DNA from: Priapulus caudatus
Lineage: Eukaryota; Priapulida; Priapulimorpha; Priapulimorphida; Priapulidae
Assembly (NCBI RefSeq): GCF_000485595.1
Contig: NW_014577956.1
Coordinates: forward strand, 1-47,304
Reading direction: 5' to 3'
Length of the DNA: 47,304 nt
Positions 1 to 8,881 of this stretch are shown here, in pieces. The translations under genes and the position numbers were made by a program. The notes below the pieces were generated by a model. It saw only the letters and a program-made list of their open reading frames with translations, did not search any database and was not told where the DNA came from. The first letter of the stretch is position 1. Each line of letters begins with the position of its first letter.

Positions 1-276
1 AACTCATAACCTTGCAAACACTTTATTGTAGGCCTATCACTGCAAATGTTGTAAAAATTAATATCAGTTTTACACAGTACACCTAGTCTGCTGTTGTATA
101 ACTCGAGAGGAATTATAGGTCCGTCTATTCCATGATATTTCTCTTTATATACTATAGATGATCTTTAAATTTTAGGTAATAGCCAGGGCCAATAAATAAT
201 TCCTTCGGCATCTAAAATGTTAGTTTTCTTTAGTTAAATCCATGGAAACACTCAACTTTTTGCTTTTTATTCCAGG

Positions 277-1123
277 TATGACACTAGAAGAAATGGCCCA
301 TCTGTGTGATGAAGGGGTGAACGGATGGTTGCTCTCAAGCCATATGGCTTATCTTCTAAACAAGATGACAGCGAGCCATGATCGTACCGGTACTCTGTGT
401 TTTTGTTTGAATGCCACAGTTGCCAACACGAGAATGACACAACTTCGGGATAGGCATCATTACGAATTCAAGGACATTGATCAGTTGGTTTTGGTGATCA
501 ATGTAGGGAAATTACCAGACAATTCTGTCTACATTAGGAGTGACATTCAGTCTGGAAGTCATTGGGTTTTAGCCGTTGTTAAGTTATCAACTAGTGAAAT
601 ATTTTACTGTGACAGCATGACATGGGGGGTACCAGCCAATCTGTTGGTTAGGATTGAGGAATATACCTCATTCTTCAATGTCCGGCTGTCTCCCAGTTCC
701 ATCAAAGTTTGCCACACTCCAACACCAATTGGACAATTACATCGCTGTCAAGGCGGCTGCACAAATTACCCTATTCAGCGTTGCAGCAATGTTTGTGGGG
801 TGGTGGCTCTATGCTGTGCTGCTGTAGCTACATTTGATAGACCACTGTTTGATTTTCTATGTGGAGCTAGAACCAGTGCATTGACTTATCTCGGTGATCC
901 AACTAGATATGCCAAGTACCTTCGACATGTGCTTATATCATGGTTCATCACGGGGAGGATTGACATTAAAAATATCAGCTTGAAAGAGATTCCAAGATCA
1001 AAGCCAGTGCAGCCATCACATGCTGTCATCCCTCCAACGTTGCCACTGTCTGAACACACCTATGCTCAAGTTCTTAAAGGGAGGATGCAGAGAAAAAGGA
1101 AGATGTCGAACTATGAAAATAAG
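277..1123 (+). CDS. Ulp1/SENP-type cysteine protease exon (peptidase C48-like)
   Basis: This is an intact open exon. A polypyrimidine tract and AG at 275-276 give the 5' splice junction, so the in-frame ATG at 242 is probably intronic. The donor GTAAGA starts at 1124. Counting residues from that ATG, the fold signature of Ulp1/SENP proteases is visible: GSHWVLAVV with the catalytic His at about 107, FYCDSM with the catalytic Asp at about 124, a Gln at about 179 in PIQRC, and NVCGVVAL with the catalytic Cys at about 185. The family cleaves SUMO or related isopeptide bonds. In transposons such domains often ride along with the transposase, with unknown substrates. The exon has no internal stops, unlike the downstream transposase. 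The protease call is strong; the substrate is unknown. Confidence 0.82.
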
Positions 1124-1320
1124 GTAAGACAGGCTTTTTTACCATCTTAATAGATCAGTTGCATTCCATTCCAGAAGAGTATATTATGTTATGCATTTAA
1201 ATTATTGTTTTCAACCAGAGAAATGAGATGGAGATGGAGATGAGATGGAGATGGAGATGTATTTTACATACTGTATGCAACATGACAAGACACTAATGAT
1301 ACTTTTAATTTCTTTTTCAG

Positions 1321-1704
1321 GAAAATGGAAGACCTGGCAGTGAAAAGGATACTTTTCAAAGTCATCCATCGCAACCAAAGATGAAAGTGAAAGTTGGTGA
1401 GGGCCTCAGGCTTGCACAAGAAGAGCCCGTTTCAGAAGTACATGTCTCTCATTCAGTCAACCCAAAACCCAGAGACTTGGTAAGTATGATTTATATCTCA
1501 GGTTTCAAAGAGAGAGAAGTGAGAGACATACAGCTGTAGCATAAAAAATGCACATTGTAAACTCTGCCAAGAATTAAAAATGTATCTTCCTTCTTTCAGG
1601 TTGAACAAAGAAAGATCCATAGTGATGGAAATGATGGAAAGTGTGATGAGAAGCCAGCTGGCACTAACACAAAGGATTATCTTGTTTCCTGTGAAACAAG
1701 AAAA
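1321..1704 (+). CDS. two linker exons of the Ulp1-MULE gene
   Basis: Two short exons, 1321-1479 (53 codons) and 1600-1704 (35 codons), are bounded by clear splice sites: acceptors TTTTTCAG and CTTTCAG, donors GTAAGT and GTTAGT. Both are in phase 0 and in frame with the protease exon before and the zinc-finger exon after. The encoded sequence is hydrophilic, rich in Lys, Glu, Ser and Pro, with no recognisable domain. It is most likely a flexible linker between the protease and the DNA-binding part. An alternative is that the protease is a separate gene that ends here, but I see no stop codon to support that. Confidence 0.6.
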
Positions 1705-1897
1705 GTTAGTTCATTTCTTATTCGAACATAACATTATGATTATGGTACCAAAATTGCTCTTTTTTTATAGGTCATTGTTCTTACTCATACCATGGACCTA
1801 TGGATCTATAGGTCCATGATGTCCTAGACTTTGATGGAAATCACCCAAAATAAATGGATGGCCTTGATCTGAATATTTGAATAATCTTTTTTTTCAG

Positions 1898-2068
1898 GAT
1901 GACACCACAGGCCAAGCGGAAGCCCCATCAAAGTATGTTTGTCCATACTGCAAACTTCAACTTGCTAGCCGTCAGTCATTGCACCGTCACAAGAAGAACA
2001 AACATGCAGACGAGAAAAAGAAGAACCTACAAGGGCTCAATCCAATGTTACAAGTGCAAGACATTTTG
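1898..2068 (+). CDS. C2H2 zinc-finger exon of the Ulp1-MULE gene
   Basis: The exon begins after TTTTTCAG (AG at 1896-1897) and ends before GTGAGT at 2069, giving 57 codons in phase 0. It encodes a classical C2H2 finger: YVCPYCKLQL, then a spacer and HRHKKNKH. The finger would provide DNA or protein binding to the transposase. Downstream residues are strongly basic. The flanking introns are short (193 and 290 bp). Confidence 0.75.
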
Positions 2069-2358
2069 GTGAGTGCATACTGGATATTTCCACGCACTTG
2101 ACATGCTTGAGGGACATAGCAGCAGTATGTTTTATGCTGGGCATCAATAGGCGGATGTTTTTTCTTTGGCAATAGCAGGCTGTAAAAGTTTTGCAAAATT
2201 AACTGCATTCTCCTTAGAAATAAATGGCTTTCTATAAGAAATTATAATCGGCGAAATAAATACTGTATACTGTCCCAATACTGTCCCAACGTCAAGGCCT
2301 GTTTTTCTCAGTTGTCACGTCAGCAGTTGCAAGTATAACCATGTTCTTTTTCTTTCAG

Positions 2359-2533
2359 CTGTGGCACTATGAAGAACTCGTTGGACATCTGAACTCCAGT
2401 CATGATCACGTCTTCCAGATACAGCAGGCCGAATTTGCTTCAAACAAGGAATACGAGGGGTGGAAGTCTGACCTGGAGAGTCGTATGAACTTCTTTCATC
2501 AAAGCATATGGAAGCAACAACTGTAGGAACCAT
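2359..2533 (+). CDS. MULE gene exon upstream of the transposase, ends in a frameshift
   Basis: The exon follows TTTCTTTCAG at 2349-2358 and starts LWHYEELVGHLNSSHDH, an aromatic and acidic segment. The frame runs to a stop at 2524-2526. From about 2498 the neighbouring frame carries the continuous coding signal into the transposase at 2534, so a one-base frameshift near 2498 separates the two. Reading across it joins this exon directly to the Cys/His DNA-binding region with no intron. Confidence 0.6.
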
Positions 2534-3250
2534 GTGACATCTTATTATTATTGCAATCGCGCAGGGACATACGAAACCAAAGGAACTGGCAAGAGGGCTC
2601 TCAAATCACAAGGTTCATCCAAGATATCAGGACATTGTTCTGCTTTCTTAAATAGCACTACCTACAAAGACACTGGTAAAGTAACTGTTGAATACTGTGT
2701 TGATCATGTGCATGGGACCAAAATTGGCCATCTAAAAATGTCAGAAACGTTACAGTCTTTTATTGTTGGAAAACTTTCAAGTGTGTTGACTCTAAAGTCC
2801 TTCTTGATGAAATTTCGTGACAGCATGTCTAAACTGGATGGGCGTGACAAGCTGGTAACACACAAGGATATACTTAACATAAAAAACCAATACAAAATTT
2901 CTGTGGCAAACAGAGACAGTAATGATAGCAAAAGTACAAAAATTTGGGTGAATGATCTGCGGGCACAAGATTATGATCCAATAGTTATTTTCAAAGAACA
3001 GGGTATTGAAGAGTTTGGGCTTGATAAAGATAATTTTCTACTTGGTATTCAGACTGAATTTCAGAGGGATGTTATGCTTGAGTATGGACCTTCTGCAATT
3101 TGCATCGATTCCACACATAAAACCACCCAATATGATTTTCTGGTCACTACAGTCGCTGTAGTTGATGATTATGGTGAGGCTATTCCAGTGGCTTGGCTAA
3201 TTTCTGATAGAGAAAATGAAACTACACTTGTTCCTTTTTTGAAGCTCTGA
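2534..3250 (+). CDS. MULE-type DDE transposase core
   Basis: This 238-residue frame holds two parts. The first about 70 residues carry a Cys/His pattern (YYYC, then GHCSA, then YCVDHVHG) like the WRKY-GCM1/FLYWCH/FAR1 zinc-binding domains that bind DNA in MULE transposases. The C-terminal part has the MULE catalytic signature: AICIDSTHKT with the first catalytic Asp, then VAWLISDRENETTL. The second Asp motif, MSDLANNFYNA, lies past the frame break at 3276-3320. It would cut and move the element. The end at 3250 is a frameshift, not a true C-terminus, so this copy cannot make a full enzyme. Confidence 0.8.
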   Translation: MTSYYYCNRAGTYETKGTGKRALKSQGSSKISGHCSAFLNSTTYKDTGKVTVEYCVDHVHGTKIGHLKMSETLQSFIVGKLSSVLTLKSFLMKFRDSMSKLDGRDKLVTHKDILNIKNQYKISVANRDSNDSKSTKIWVNDLRAQDYDPIVIFKEQGIEEFGLDKDNFLLGIQTEFQRDVMLEYGPSAICIDSTHKTTQYDFLVTTVAVVDDYGEAIPVAWLISDRENETTLVPFLKL

Positions 3251-3956
3251 AGCAGAGGGTAGCTGATATCAAGTGCGTGACAGTTTTTATGAGTGACTTA
3301 GCCAACAACTTTTACAATGCTGGTGCTGTGTATCCAAAGGCCTGTTCAGCGTCTGTACTGTAATTGCACATAAAGAAGAATTGGAATAGAAATGTACTGT
3401 CAAAGGGTAAAAAGGGGAGAAAAGCCAAAAAGGAGTAAATGTGATGCTAGAAATCCTCCTTTATGAGCCTGATGAAAGTAAATTTAGGAAATCACTTGCA
3501 GAAGTTGTTACCAGACTGGAACTTGCACCAGAATTCCAAAAGTATTTCGTACTTCTTATGTTGTAGAAGACAAGATCAAACTGTGGGCTACATGTTTTAG
3601 AAAGGTACCATCGTCAATACTAACATGTATGTTGAAGCATTGAACAGGGTTCTAAAGATATATACTTCAAAAGAAAACAAAATAGAAGAGTGATGAATTA
3701 TGGTTACATTACTAACAATTGCTAGGGACAAAGGACATGAACGCTTCATCAAACTGGAAAGGGAAAAGTAACAAGCAAAATAAAGGACACCAGAAAAGAC
3801 ATGGTCCTGGCGTTGATCTTGTGGGGGTGTTGAAGTGGTTACAGAGGGAATGGCTTGGAGTGTCCCTCTTCATCTTCAGATGGTCGGTACATTGTTGAGA
3901 AACAGAGAGTCCTGTAATTGTAAACTAAAATGTCATTTCTGTAATGTTGCCTTCAC
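3251..3956 (+). pseudogene. degenerate middle of the MULE transposase
   Basis: Coding similarity continues here in shifting frames. The second catalytic Asp motif (MSDLANNFYNA) is at about 3290-3322 and an RLYCNWHIKK-like segment follows near 3354-3385, then stops and frame changes. No frame longer than about 40 codons survives. This is decay of the same transposase, linking the DDE core to the SWIM finger. Confidence 0.6.
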
Positions 3957-4292
3957 ATGCTCACCTGTACTTGCCTGGATTTTTTAATTCACTCTGTTGC
4001 ATGCAAACATGTTCACGCTGTTAAAATGTATTGTGATGCCAGTGATACGACACCAAGCAGTGTGATAGAAAACACTGACAATAATTCGGATAATGAGACG
4101 TCTGATGTTGTTGTGGATGAAAATCAAAATTATGCAGATTATTTTGAAAAGGTTCTTTGTAAATCTGCTGTGGAATTAGAGCAAGACCTTACTGATGTAA
4201 AGAAGGCAGCTACTGACAATATTTCTGACCTCTTGAAGGTAATTGAATCTTCACAGGATGCAAATGCTGTCCAGTGCTCCCTTAAGTATTAA
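3957..4292 (+). pseudogene. SWIM zinc-finger and acidic C-terminus of the MULE transposase
   Basis: The frame encodes LTCTCLDFLIHSVACKHVH, which fits the SWIM pattern (C-x-C, a spacer, C-x-H) seen at the C-terminus of MULE transposases. An acidic, Asn/Asp-rich tail follows to the stop at 4290-4292. The first ATG is an ORF convenience; the true protein would continue from upstream. The domain order DDE then SWIM matches complete MULE proteins. Confidence 0.72.
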
Positions 4293-4559
4293 GGTGCTGT
4301 AGCAACTATAAGGGTCTTGCAGTTGTCTTATCAGACAAAGATTTGAGAAAAAGGACAGTTTTTTCATCAAATAAGAAATTTGAACCCCAGACCAGGTTTT
4401 ATAGTACCAAAACAAAAGAAGAAAGGGCCATCAGTTTTCCAAATTTTTAAAACCAACTTTACAAGAAAAAGGTGAACAAAGGAAAAAATTGATTATTAAT
4501 ATTAGTGCACATAAATAATTCCAAATAAGAAGAGAAAGACATATTATTAGCTGTGAATT
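4293..4559. other. AT-rich non-coding stretch after the MULE gene
   Basis: No recognised gene. It may hold the 3' UTR and right end of the MULE element, but I could not identify a terminal inverted repeat. Confidence 0.4.
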
Positions 4560-5110
4560 GTTCCCACTCTTGATTTGATTGATTTATTATTTTGGTAAAA
4601 TATATAAAAATAAAGAATATACATTATCATGTCACCCTAACTACCATGGATAACGCAACAAAGTAAAATACTTATTTCCATATGGTCAAAGGTGACATAT
4701 AACAACATAATACAACACATAACAACACATGGTATAATAAAATACTAATAAAATGTTCATAGAACTAATTAATAAAGATTTCCAATGCCTTATATAGTTA
4801 ATTTAAAAACAGCTACAGTTTATTAGTTAATACACATAAATGTCAGTTTCAATTTTGCTTTAAAATAATAAAAATATGTTTAACAAACCTTAAAAAAGTA
4901 CGAGCAGATTTAATGTAATAAGGAAGCAAATTCCATAATTTTGAAGCAGTAAAGTTGAAGATTTTTGACCATACTTTTATATGATTCAGCATAAGTACTT
5001 ACCCTAGTAAAATGTTATTGAAAACTCATTGAAAAAAAAATCTCATGAAAAACTCAGGACTTCTGAATACATTGGGAAAAGATGTTGTAAAATACTACTA
5101 ACATTATAGA
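4560..5110 (-). mobile_element. LINE 3'-end remnant (CR1/L2-like C-terminus)
   Basis: Reading the minus strand around 4980 down to 4850 gives FTASKLWNLLPYYIKSA, followed by a Phe/Lys-rich segment. This matches the C-terminal signature of many CR1/L2/jockey-type LINE reverse transcriptases (the 'LWNxLP..I' motif). Upstream on the same strand is frameshifted sequence. The rest, toward 4560, is AT-rich and would be the 3' UTR. The piece is 5'-truncated and non-functional. Confidence 0.5.
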
Positions 5111-5846
5111 AATGGTAAAATTTTTATTTTAACAAAGTCCCTAATTAATGTATATTAGTATTTCACATATATTCAGCATGAAAAAATAATCATGGTGCCC
5201 GTAAAAGACTTTAACAAATAAAATTTGTTTAAACGCTCATAGAAGTATGTGTTAAACGTAGCGACATTTTGCCCTAAGATGGCGCCTGTAGCGGCTTAAG
5301 TACAGAGCGGATCAGTTTCCCCTCCTTGTATAGCTCCTTGACTAAGACAAACCGGCTGAACACGGAAACCACACGTGCACACTGTACATTGCATCTGCGC
5401 ATGCGTAACATAGGGATGACGCCTGTCGCTAGCCGCATGTGTAGATTAAATATGTAGAGGTAAACTCCACAGACGACACTCTCAATATTGACATTTCCTG
5501 CAATTTTGACAAACAGCTTAGTTTTCATGATGATGGTATATGTTACGGCGTACTGATGAAATGTACAAGGAATAATTAAATTAGTATTAATAAAGTAAAA
5601 AATTGAAATATATAATAATAATGAAATAAGAAATGTATAGTAAGCAATTAGAATAATAAAGTTAAAGTAAATAAATAGATAAATAAATGTATATATATGA
5701 TTTTATATAAAACATTTTATACACTGCATATATTTATATATGCTCGACGTGGTTATACCTAGTGTGCTATGAGACAAGAATTAAATATGTAAACACCTAT
5801 TAATAAATTCAATATATATATATATTCCATAATTATATTCTTTTAG
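5111..5846. other. non-coding stretch with a GC-richer patch at 5265-5470
   Basis: Mostly AT-rich with simple TA runs (5640-5840). The patch at about 5265-5470 is richer in G+C and CpG and might be a promoter or 5' UTR for the transposase gene that starts just downstream, but there is no direct evidence. The minus-strand ORF at 5274-5528 matches nothing I know. Confidence 0.3.
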
Positions 5847-5954
5847 ATCTCACAATTACATGCGGTGCCAACTGGCAGTGAAAGCATTCAAGGTCGGAGT
5901 TCAGAAAGTGGCAATAGTTTTTGTGAATCAGGCGAAGAGGAAGTTGAAGTTCAG
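5847..5954 (+). CDS. probable N-terminal acidic exon of the CACTA/tnp2-like transposase gene
   Basis: The acceptor TTCTTTTAG and donor GTGAGA frame a 36-codon, phase-0 exon rich in Ser, Glu and Gly (ends GEEEVEVQ). Proteins of this transposase family in animals often have an acidic, low-complexity N-terminus before the conserved region that starts at 7385. Assignment rests on position and phase rather than similarity. Confidence 0.4.
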
Positions 5955-6413
5955 GTGAGAATACCCATGTCTTGAGTAAATGACATTTGCCTAACAAATT
6001 AGAGGTGTAGGTAATAGCATAATATTGCACAGGTATTGTTAGTAATCAATAATGTCAATAAATCATTAACGTTATGAACACAGTCAAATTCTACATTAGC
6101 AAATTAAGATTGATAGCGATATAAATGTAATCCTAGTTATGGAAATTATTGTCTTGAGTGGCATTATTGCAGGACAGAATAAATAAGCATTACACATATT
6201 CCATACATAATTATTATCGAGTTTGTTCATTGTTTGTGTTTGCAATCCTGTAATGATTTCCCCTATAATTAGTAAAAGCGTTAGAGATGTGGATACCTTC
6301 ACACTCATCATTTCCCTAAAAGTTATGATCACTGCTGAACTTTTATATATAGGAATGTCTTGATTTTAAAGTATTGTTTTTAGTGTATGATTAACATATG
6401 TATATTATTATAG

Positions 6414-6472
6414 GATGAAATAATCATAGAAGAAGTTGGAGATTGTGATCTTTTTGATGATGATTTTAATTA
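6414..6472 (+). CDS. second acidic exon of the CACTA/tnp2-like gene
   Basis: After TTATTATAG (AG at 6412-6413) the frame reads DEIIIEEVGDCDLFDDDFN and meets TAG at 6471. A donor GTATGT at 6473 would leave 59 bases, which creates a stop when joined to the next exon. Either one base has been lost or the exon belongs to a short isoform. The composition suits the acidic leader of the downstream transposase. Confidence 0.35.
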
Positions 6473-6539
6473 GTATGTAAAACTTTGTTGCTGTAGTTAG
6501 TGAGCTAGAGAAACAATCCAGAAAGTTCATTTCAATATA

Positions 6540-7161
6540 CAGTGAAACTCGCATAAGTCGATACTTTTGGGACCGGCATATATTTGTGCCGACTTACGAA
6601 AATGAGGACATACGCAAAAGTCGTCATTTTGTCGACTTCTATGTAAGTCGCCTAAATGACGACTTATGGACGTATATCATCATTTTGACGATTTACAAAG
6701 CCGGTATTTCGACGACTTGGAGAGTGTCAAGCTGATATTTCGCCGGGCTTTTTATCTACATGAACTACTTTTTCGACGCAACACGACTGTTTCCACGCAA
6801 GCTGAAAAAAACAATGCGTCCAAGCAAATAATGTGAATGAAACAATCAGTGCACACAGCAACAACTCATGTAAACTCGGTTGCGCGATCTACAGGCGATC
6901 ATCAGTTCGACCTAAGCACATATATCTGCGACAGCCAGCTCGCACATCCCCTAGACCGTACACTGCGCCATCGGCATTTCTGATGACGACTTACAGATGG
7001 GAAATTACTGTTGTTTGTATTACATGGGACTTGTCTGAGGGCGACGACGTGCACATAATGACGGCTTATAAATGACGACTTAGGCGGGGCTATTCCAATG
7101 GATTTACTATGAGAGAAAATCGGGACTTTGACTTCCATGATGACTTATGCGAGTTTTACTG
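6540..7161 (+). mobile_element. pogo/Tigger-like MITE, 622 bp, TA target duplication
   Basis: Ends are inverted repeats: CAGTGAAACTCGCATAAGTC at the left, and the complement of the right end reads CAGTAAAACTCGCATAAGTC (19 of 20 match). TA flanks both sides (6538-6539 and 7162-7163), as expected for Tc1/mariner-pogo type elements, whose termini often start CAGT. The interior has repeated sub-motifs related to CGACTTAT in both orientations and no transposase, so it is non-autonomous. It lies in the intron between exons 6414-6472 and 7385 of the tnp2-like gene. Confidence 0.8.
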
Positions 7162-7384
7162 TACTACAAAGGCATATCTTTATAGTGTTTATCATTATAT
7201 TGCATTTGATTATCAAGAACCTATGACTGCTGCAGTGGTGCTCAGTAAATGTCTTAAATTTTCATATAATTTTCCTCAGCTGACCATTTACATGTAAGAA
7301 TGGATCTTTTTCAATGACAAACAAATGAAATGTTCTCAAAATATGTAATAAGTTGCATGTATGATTCCCAATTATTTTTTTTAG

Positions 7385-7700
7385 GATAATAGTTTGTATG
7401 ATGGATGCCCTATCACCAGGAGAGAGAGCCTGCTTCTCGTAATGGCACACATTATTCGCCACAGCACAAGTGGAGCAGCCCTTCAAAGTTTGCTGAAGCT
7501 GATAGAATGCCATCTACCCACTGGAACAATGTTCCCTGCCACTAAGTACTTATTTAACAAACACTTTAAAGAAGCAGGAGGGTCAATCCAGTTCCACGCA
7601 TATTGTCCGAAGTGTGTGTCTTACATTGGATTGAAAGATGCTGTGTGTGAAAATTGTGGGAATGAAGTGTGTGTAAATTACTGTATTGAAAATGGACACT
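7385..7700 (+). CDS. tnp2-like transposase, N-terminal coding segment
   Basis: This open frame encodes the conserved N-terminal region, including a helical part and a CxxC...CxxC zinc-binding pattern (AYCPKCVSYIGL, then CENCGNEVC). The last codons before the break are those for NGH at 7691-7699. The natural frame is lost from 7701, where the LTR element begins. Protein predicted straight through this point runs into LTR sequence and stops at 7742-7744. Confidence 0.7.
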
Positions 7701-7886
7701 ACGCCAGTGTTGTGTTAGTGTTGTTACGAGAGTTGCTTATGTAGCTCGAGAGAGGGCGCACCCTCGGCCTCTCGAATGGTGTCGTTCTAACGAGGTGACG
7801 CGCTTTGGTTTATTGTGCGAAAAGTTAGCCTGAATAAACTCTGGTTTGGTCCACTGAGAAGCTGTTTCGTGTGTGTATTACAATTA
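7701..7886 (+). repeat. left LTR (186 bp)
   Basis: Same length as the right copy with two substitutions. It holds an AATAAA at about 7833-7838, a likely polyadenylation signal. The shared block runs ACGCCAG...CAATTA; a TG...CA pair (TGTTGTG at 7708, TTACA ending at 7882) sits just inside, so the exact LTR edges are uncertain by a few bases. Confidence 0.8.
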
Positions 7887-8461
7887 TCCAATCAGTGGCC
7901 AGACACATAGGTGCGACCGTAACAGCAAGTTCTCAGGCAGCATATCAAGCAGACGGACACTCTCAGTTGCAAGTCAACGGTGAGACGCGTATCGTTCTGT
8001 CGAGAGAAAAGAAAGAATTCGTACTCGAGGCTCTTGTCGTGGAGAACATGGACGTCGATGTCGTGGCCGGTGTTCCCTTCATGGAGGCCAATGACATCAC
8101 GGTTCGGCCTGCCAGACGTCAGGTCATCCTTGACGATGGTAGCGTGTACCAGTATGGTCCAAAGAAAGGGCCCTCTACCTCGCCTTCAGTACGCCGTGCG
8201 CAGAGTTATGTTCTGCATGCGCAGTCGTCCACTACTACGATATGGCCAGGAGCGGATGCAAAACGCAATCTCCATGAAGGCTTAGTACCTGATGCCTCGC
8301 TCGCTCTAGAGCCTCGCACGGACACTGCTGCTACCCAGTCAGTGAAGGTGTCACAAGTGTGGCCCCAACCGGGCATCGTAGACAGTGTTGGCGGCAAAAT
8401 TCAGTGCAAAATGAAGAAAAGGGGACGAAAGAAGCTAACTAGTCTAGCTAGTAACTGTTAA
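7871..8461 (+). CDS. partial retropepsin-like ORF of the LTR element
   Basis: The frame contains VVAGVPFMEANDITVRPARR and then ILDDGSVYQYG. This resembles the C-terminal half of the aspartic protease of Ty3/gypsy-type elements, where a hydrophobic strand followed by G..F....D is typical. The expected catalytic D-S/T-G at the N-terminal side is not visible. The tail after 8200 is low in similarity and ends in a Lys/Arg-rich stretch. It is probably a leftover and not an active protease. Confidence 0.45.
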   Translation: MCITIIQSVARHIGATVTASSQAAYQADGHSQLQVNGETRIVLSREKKEFVLEALVVENMDVDVVAGVPFMEANDITVRPARRQVILDDGSVYQYGPKKGPSTSPSVRRAQSYVLHAQSSTTTIWPGADAKRNLHEGLVPDASLALEPRTDTAATQSVKVSQVWPQPGIVDSVGGKIQCKMKKRGRKKLTSLASNC

Positions 8462-8689
8462 CTGCTAGCTGTTCTAGCTGTTCTAGCTGTTCTTACTGTT
8501 CAGCGTTGTTCATGTGATTGAATCGATTGCCCGATAACGCGTACATAGTAGTTCTGTTTAGTACCCATGTTACTTTATTATGTTCTAGTTGCGGTACTTG
8601 TTAGTCCGTATAAGTCTATATAGTCAGTTAGTCTATACAGTTCAGTTTACGCACACTGCAGTGCATTTAATGAGGAGAAAAAGGCAGTC

Positions 8690-8875
8690 ACGCCAGTGTT
8701 GTGTTAGTGTTGTTACGAGAGTTGCTTATGTAGCTCGAGAGAGGGCGCACCCTCGGCCTCTCGAATGGCGTCGTTCTAACGAGGTGACGCGCTTTGGTTT
8801 ATTGTGCGAATAGTTAGCCTGAATAAACTCTGGTTTGGTCCACTGAGAAGCTGTTTCGTGTGTGTATTACAATTA
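8690..8875 (+). repeat. right LTR (186 bp)
   Basis: Direct repeat of 7701-7886 with differences near 8769 and 8811. Transposase coding resumes six bases after its end, at 8882. Confidence 0.8.
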
Positions 8876-8881
8876 GCCACT

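Larger units (their letters stand above)
277..4292 (+). mobile_element. Mutator-like (MULE) transposon gene with Ulp1 protease, C2H2 finger and SWIM domain; degenerate
   Basis: I read this stretch as one transposon gene. The first six coding blocks join at GT-AG introns that all fall in phase 0 (exon ends at 1123, 1479, 1704 and 2068; starts at 1321, 1600, 1898 and 2359). Order of parts: Ulp1-like cysteine protease, charged linker, C2H2 zinc finger, Cys/His DNA-binding region, MULE-type DDE catalytic domain, SWIM zinc finger. Some plant MULEs are known to carry Ulp1 proteases, so the combination has precedent. The gene is broken: there is a frameshift near 2498, another near 3245 and several more between 3250 and 3956. 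No terminal inverted repeats were found; the left end may lie outside the window. Confidence is high for the domains and moderate for a single gene. Confidence 0.75.
7701..8875 (+). mobile_element. short non-autonomous LTR retrotransposon inserted in the transposase exon
   Basis: Two direct repeats of 186 bp (7701-7886 and 8690-8875) bracket 803 bp. I count two differences between them, so the insertion is young. CACT lies directly before the left copy (7697-7700) and at 8878-8881 after the right one, with one mismatch if the duplication is read as 5-6 bases. A purine-rich tract at about 8671-8686 precedes the right copy, as a polypurine tract should. Only a partial protease-like frame is present, so gag, RT and integrase are missing. 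It moved with enzymes from another element, or was internally deleted. Confidence 0.8.

Noticed and set aside
242-276. ATG at 242 as the start of the Ulp1 protein
   Set aside because: A polypyrimidine tract and AG at 275-276 indicate an intron just before GTATGACACTAG, so the first residues are probably intronic.
5274-5528. 84-codon minus-strand ORF
   Set aside because: No motif, no splice context and no repeat support.
8860-8881. ATG at 8860 as start of the transposase
   Set aside because: It lies within the right LTR; the conserved protein continues from 7700 across the insertion.
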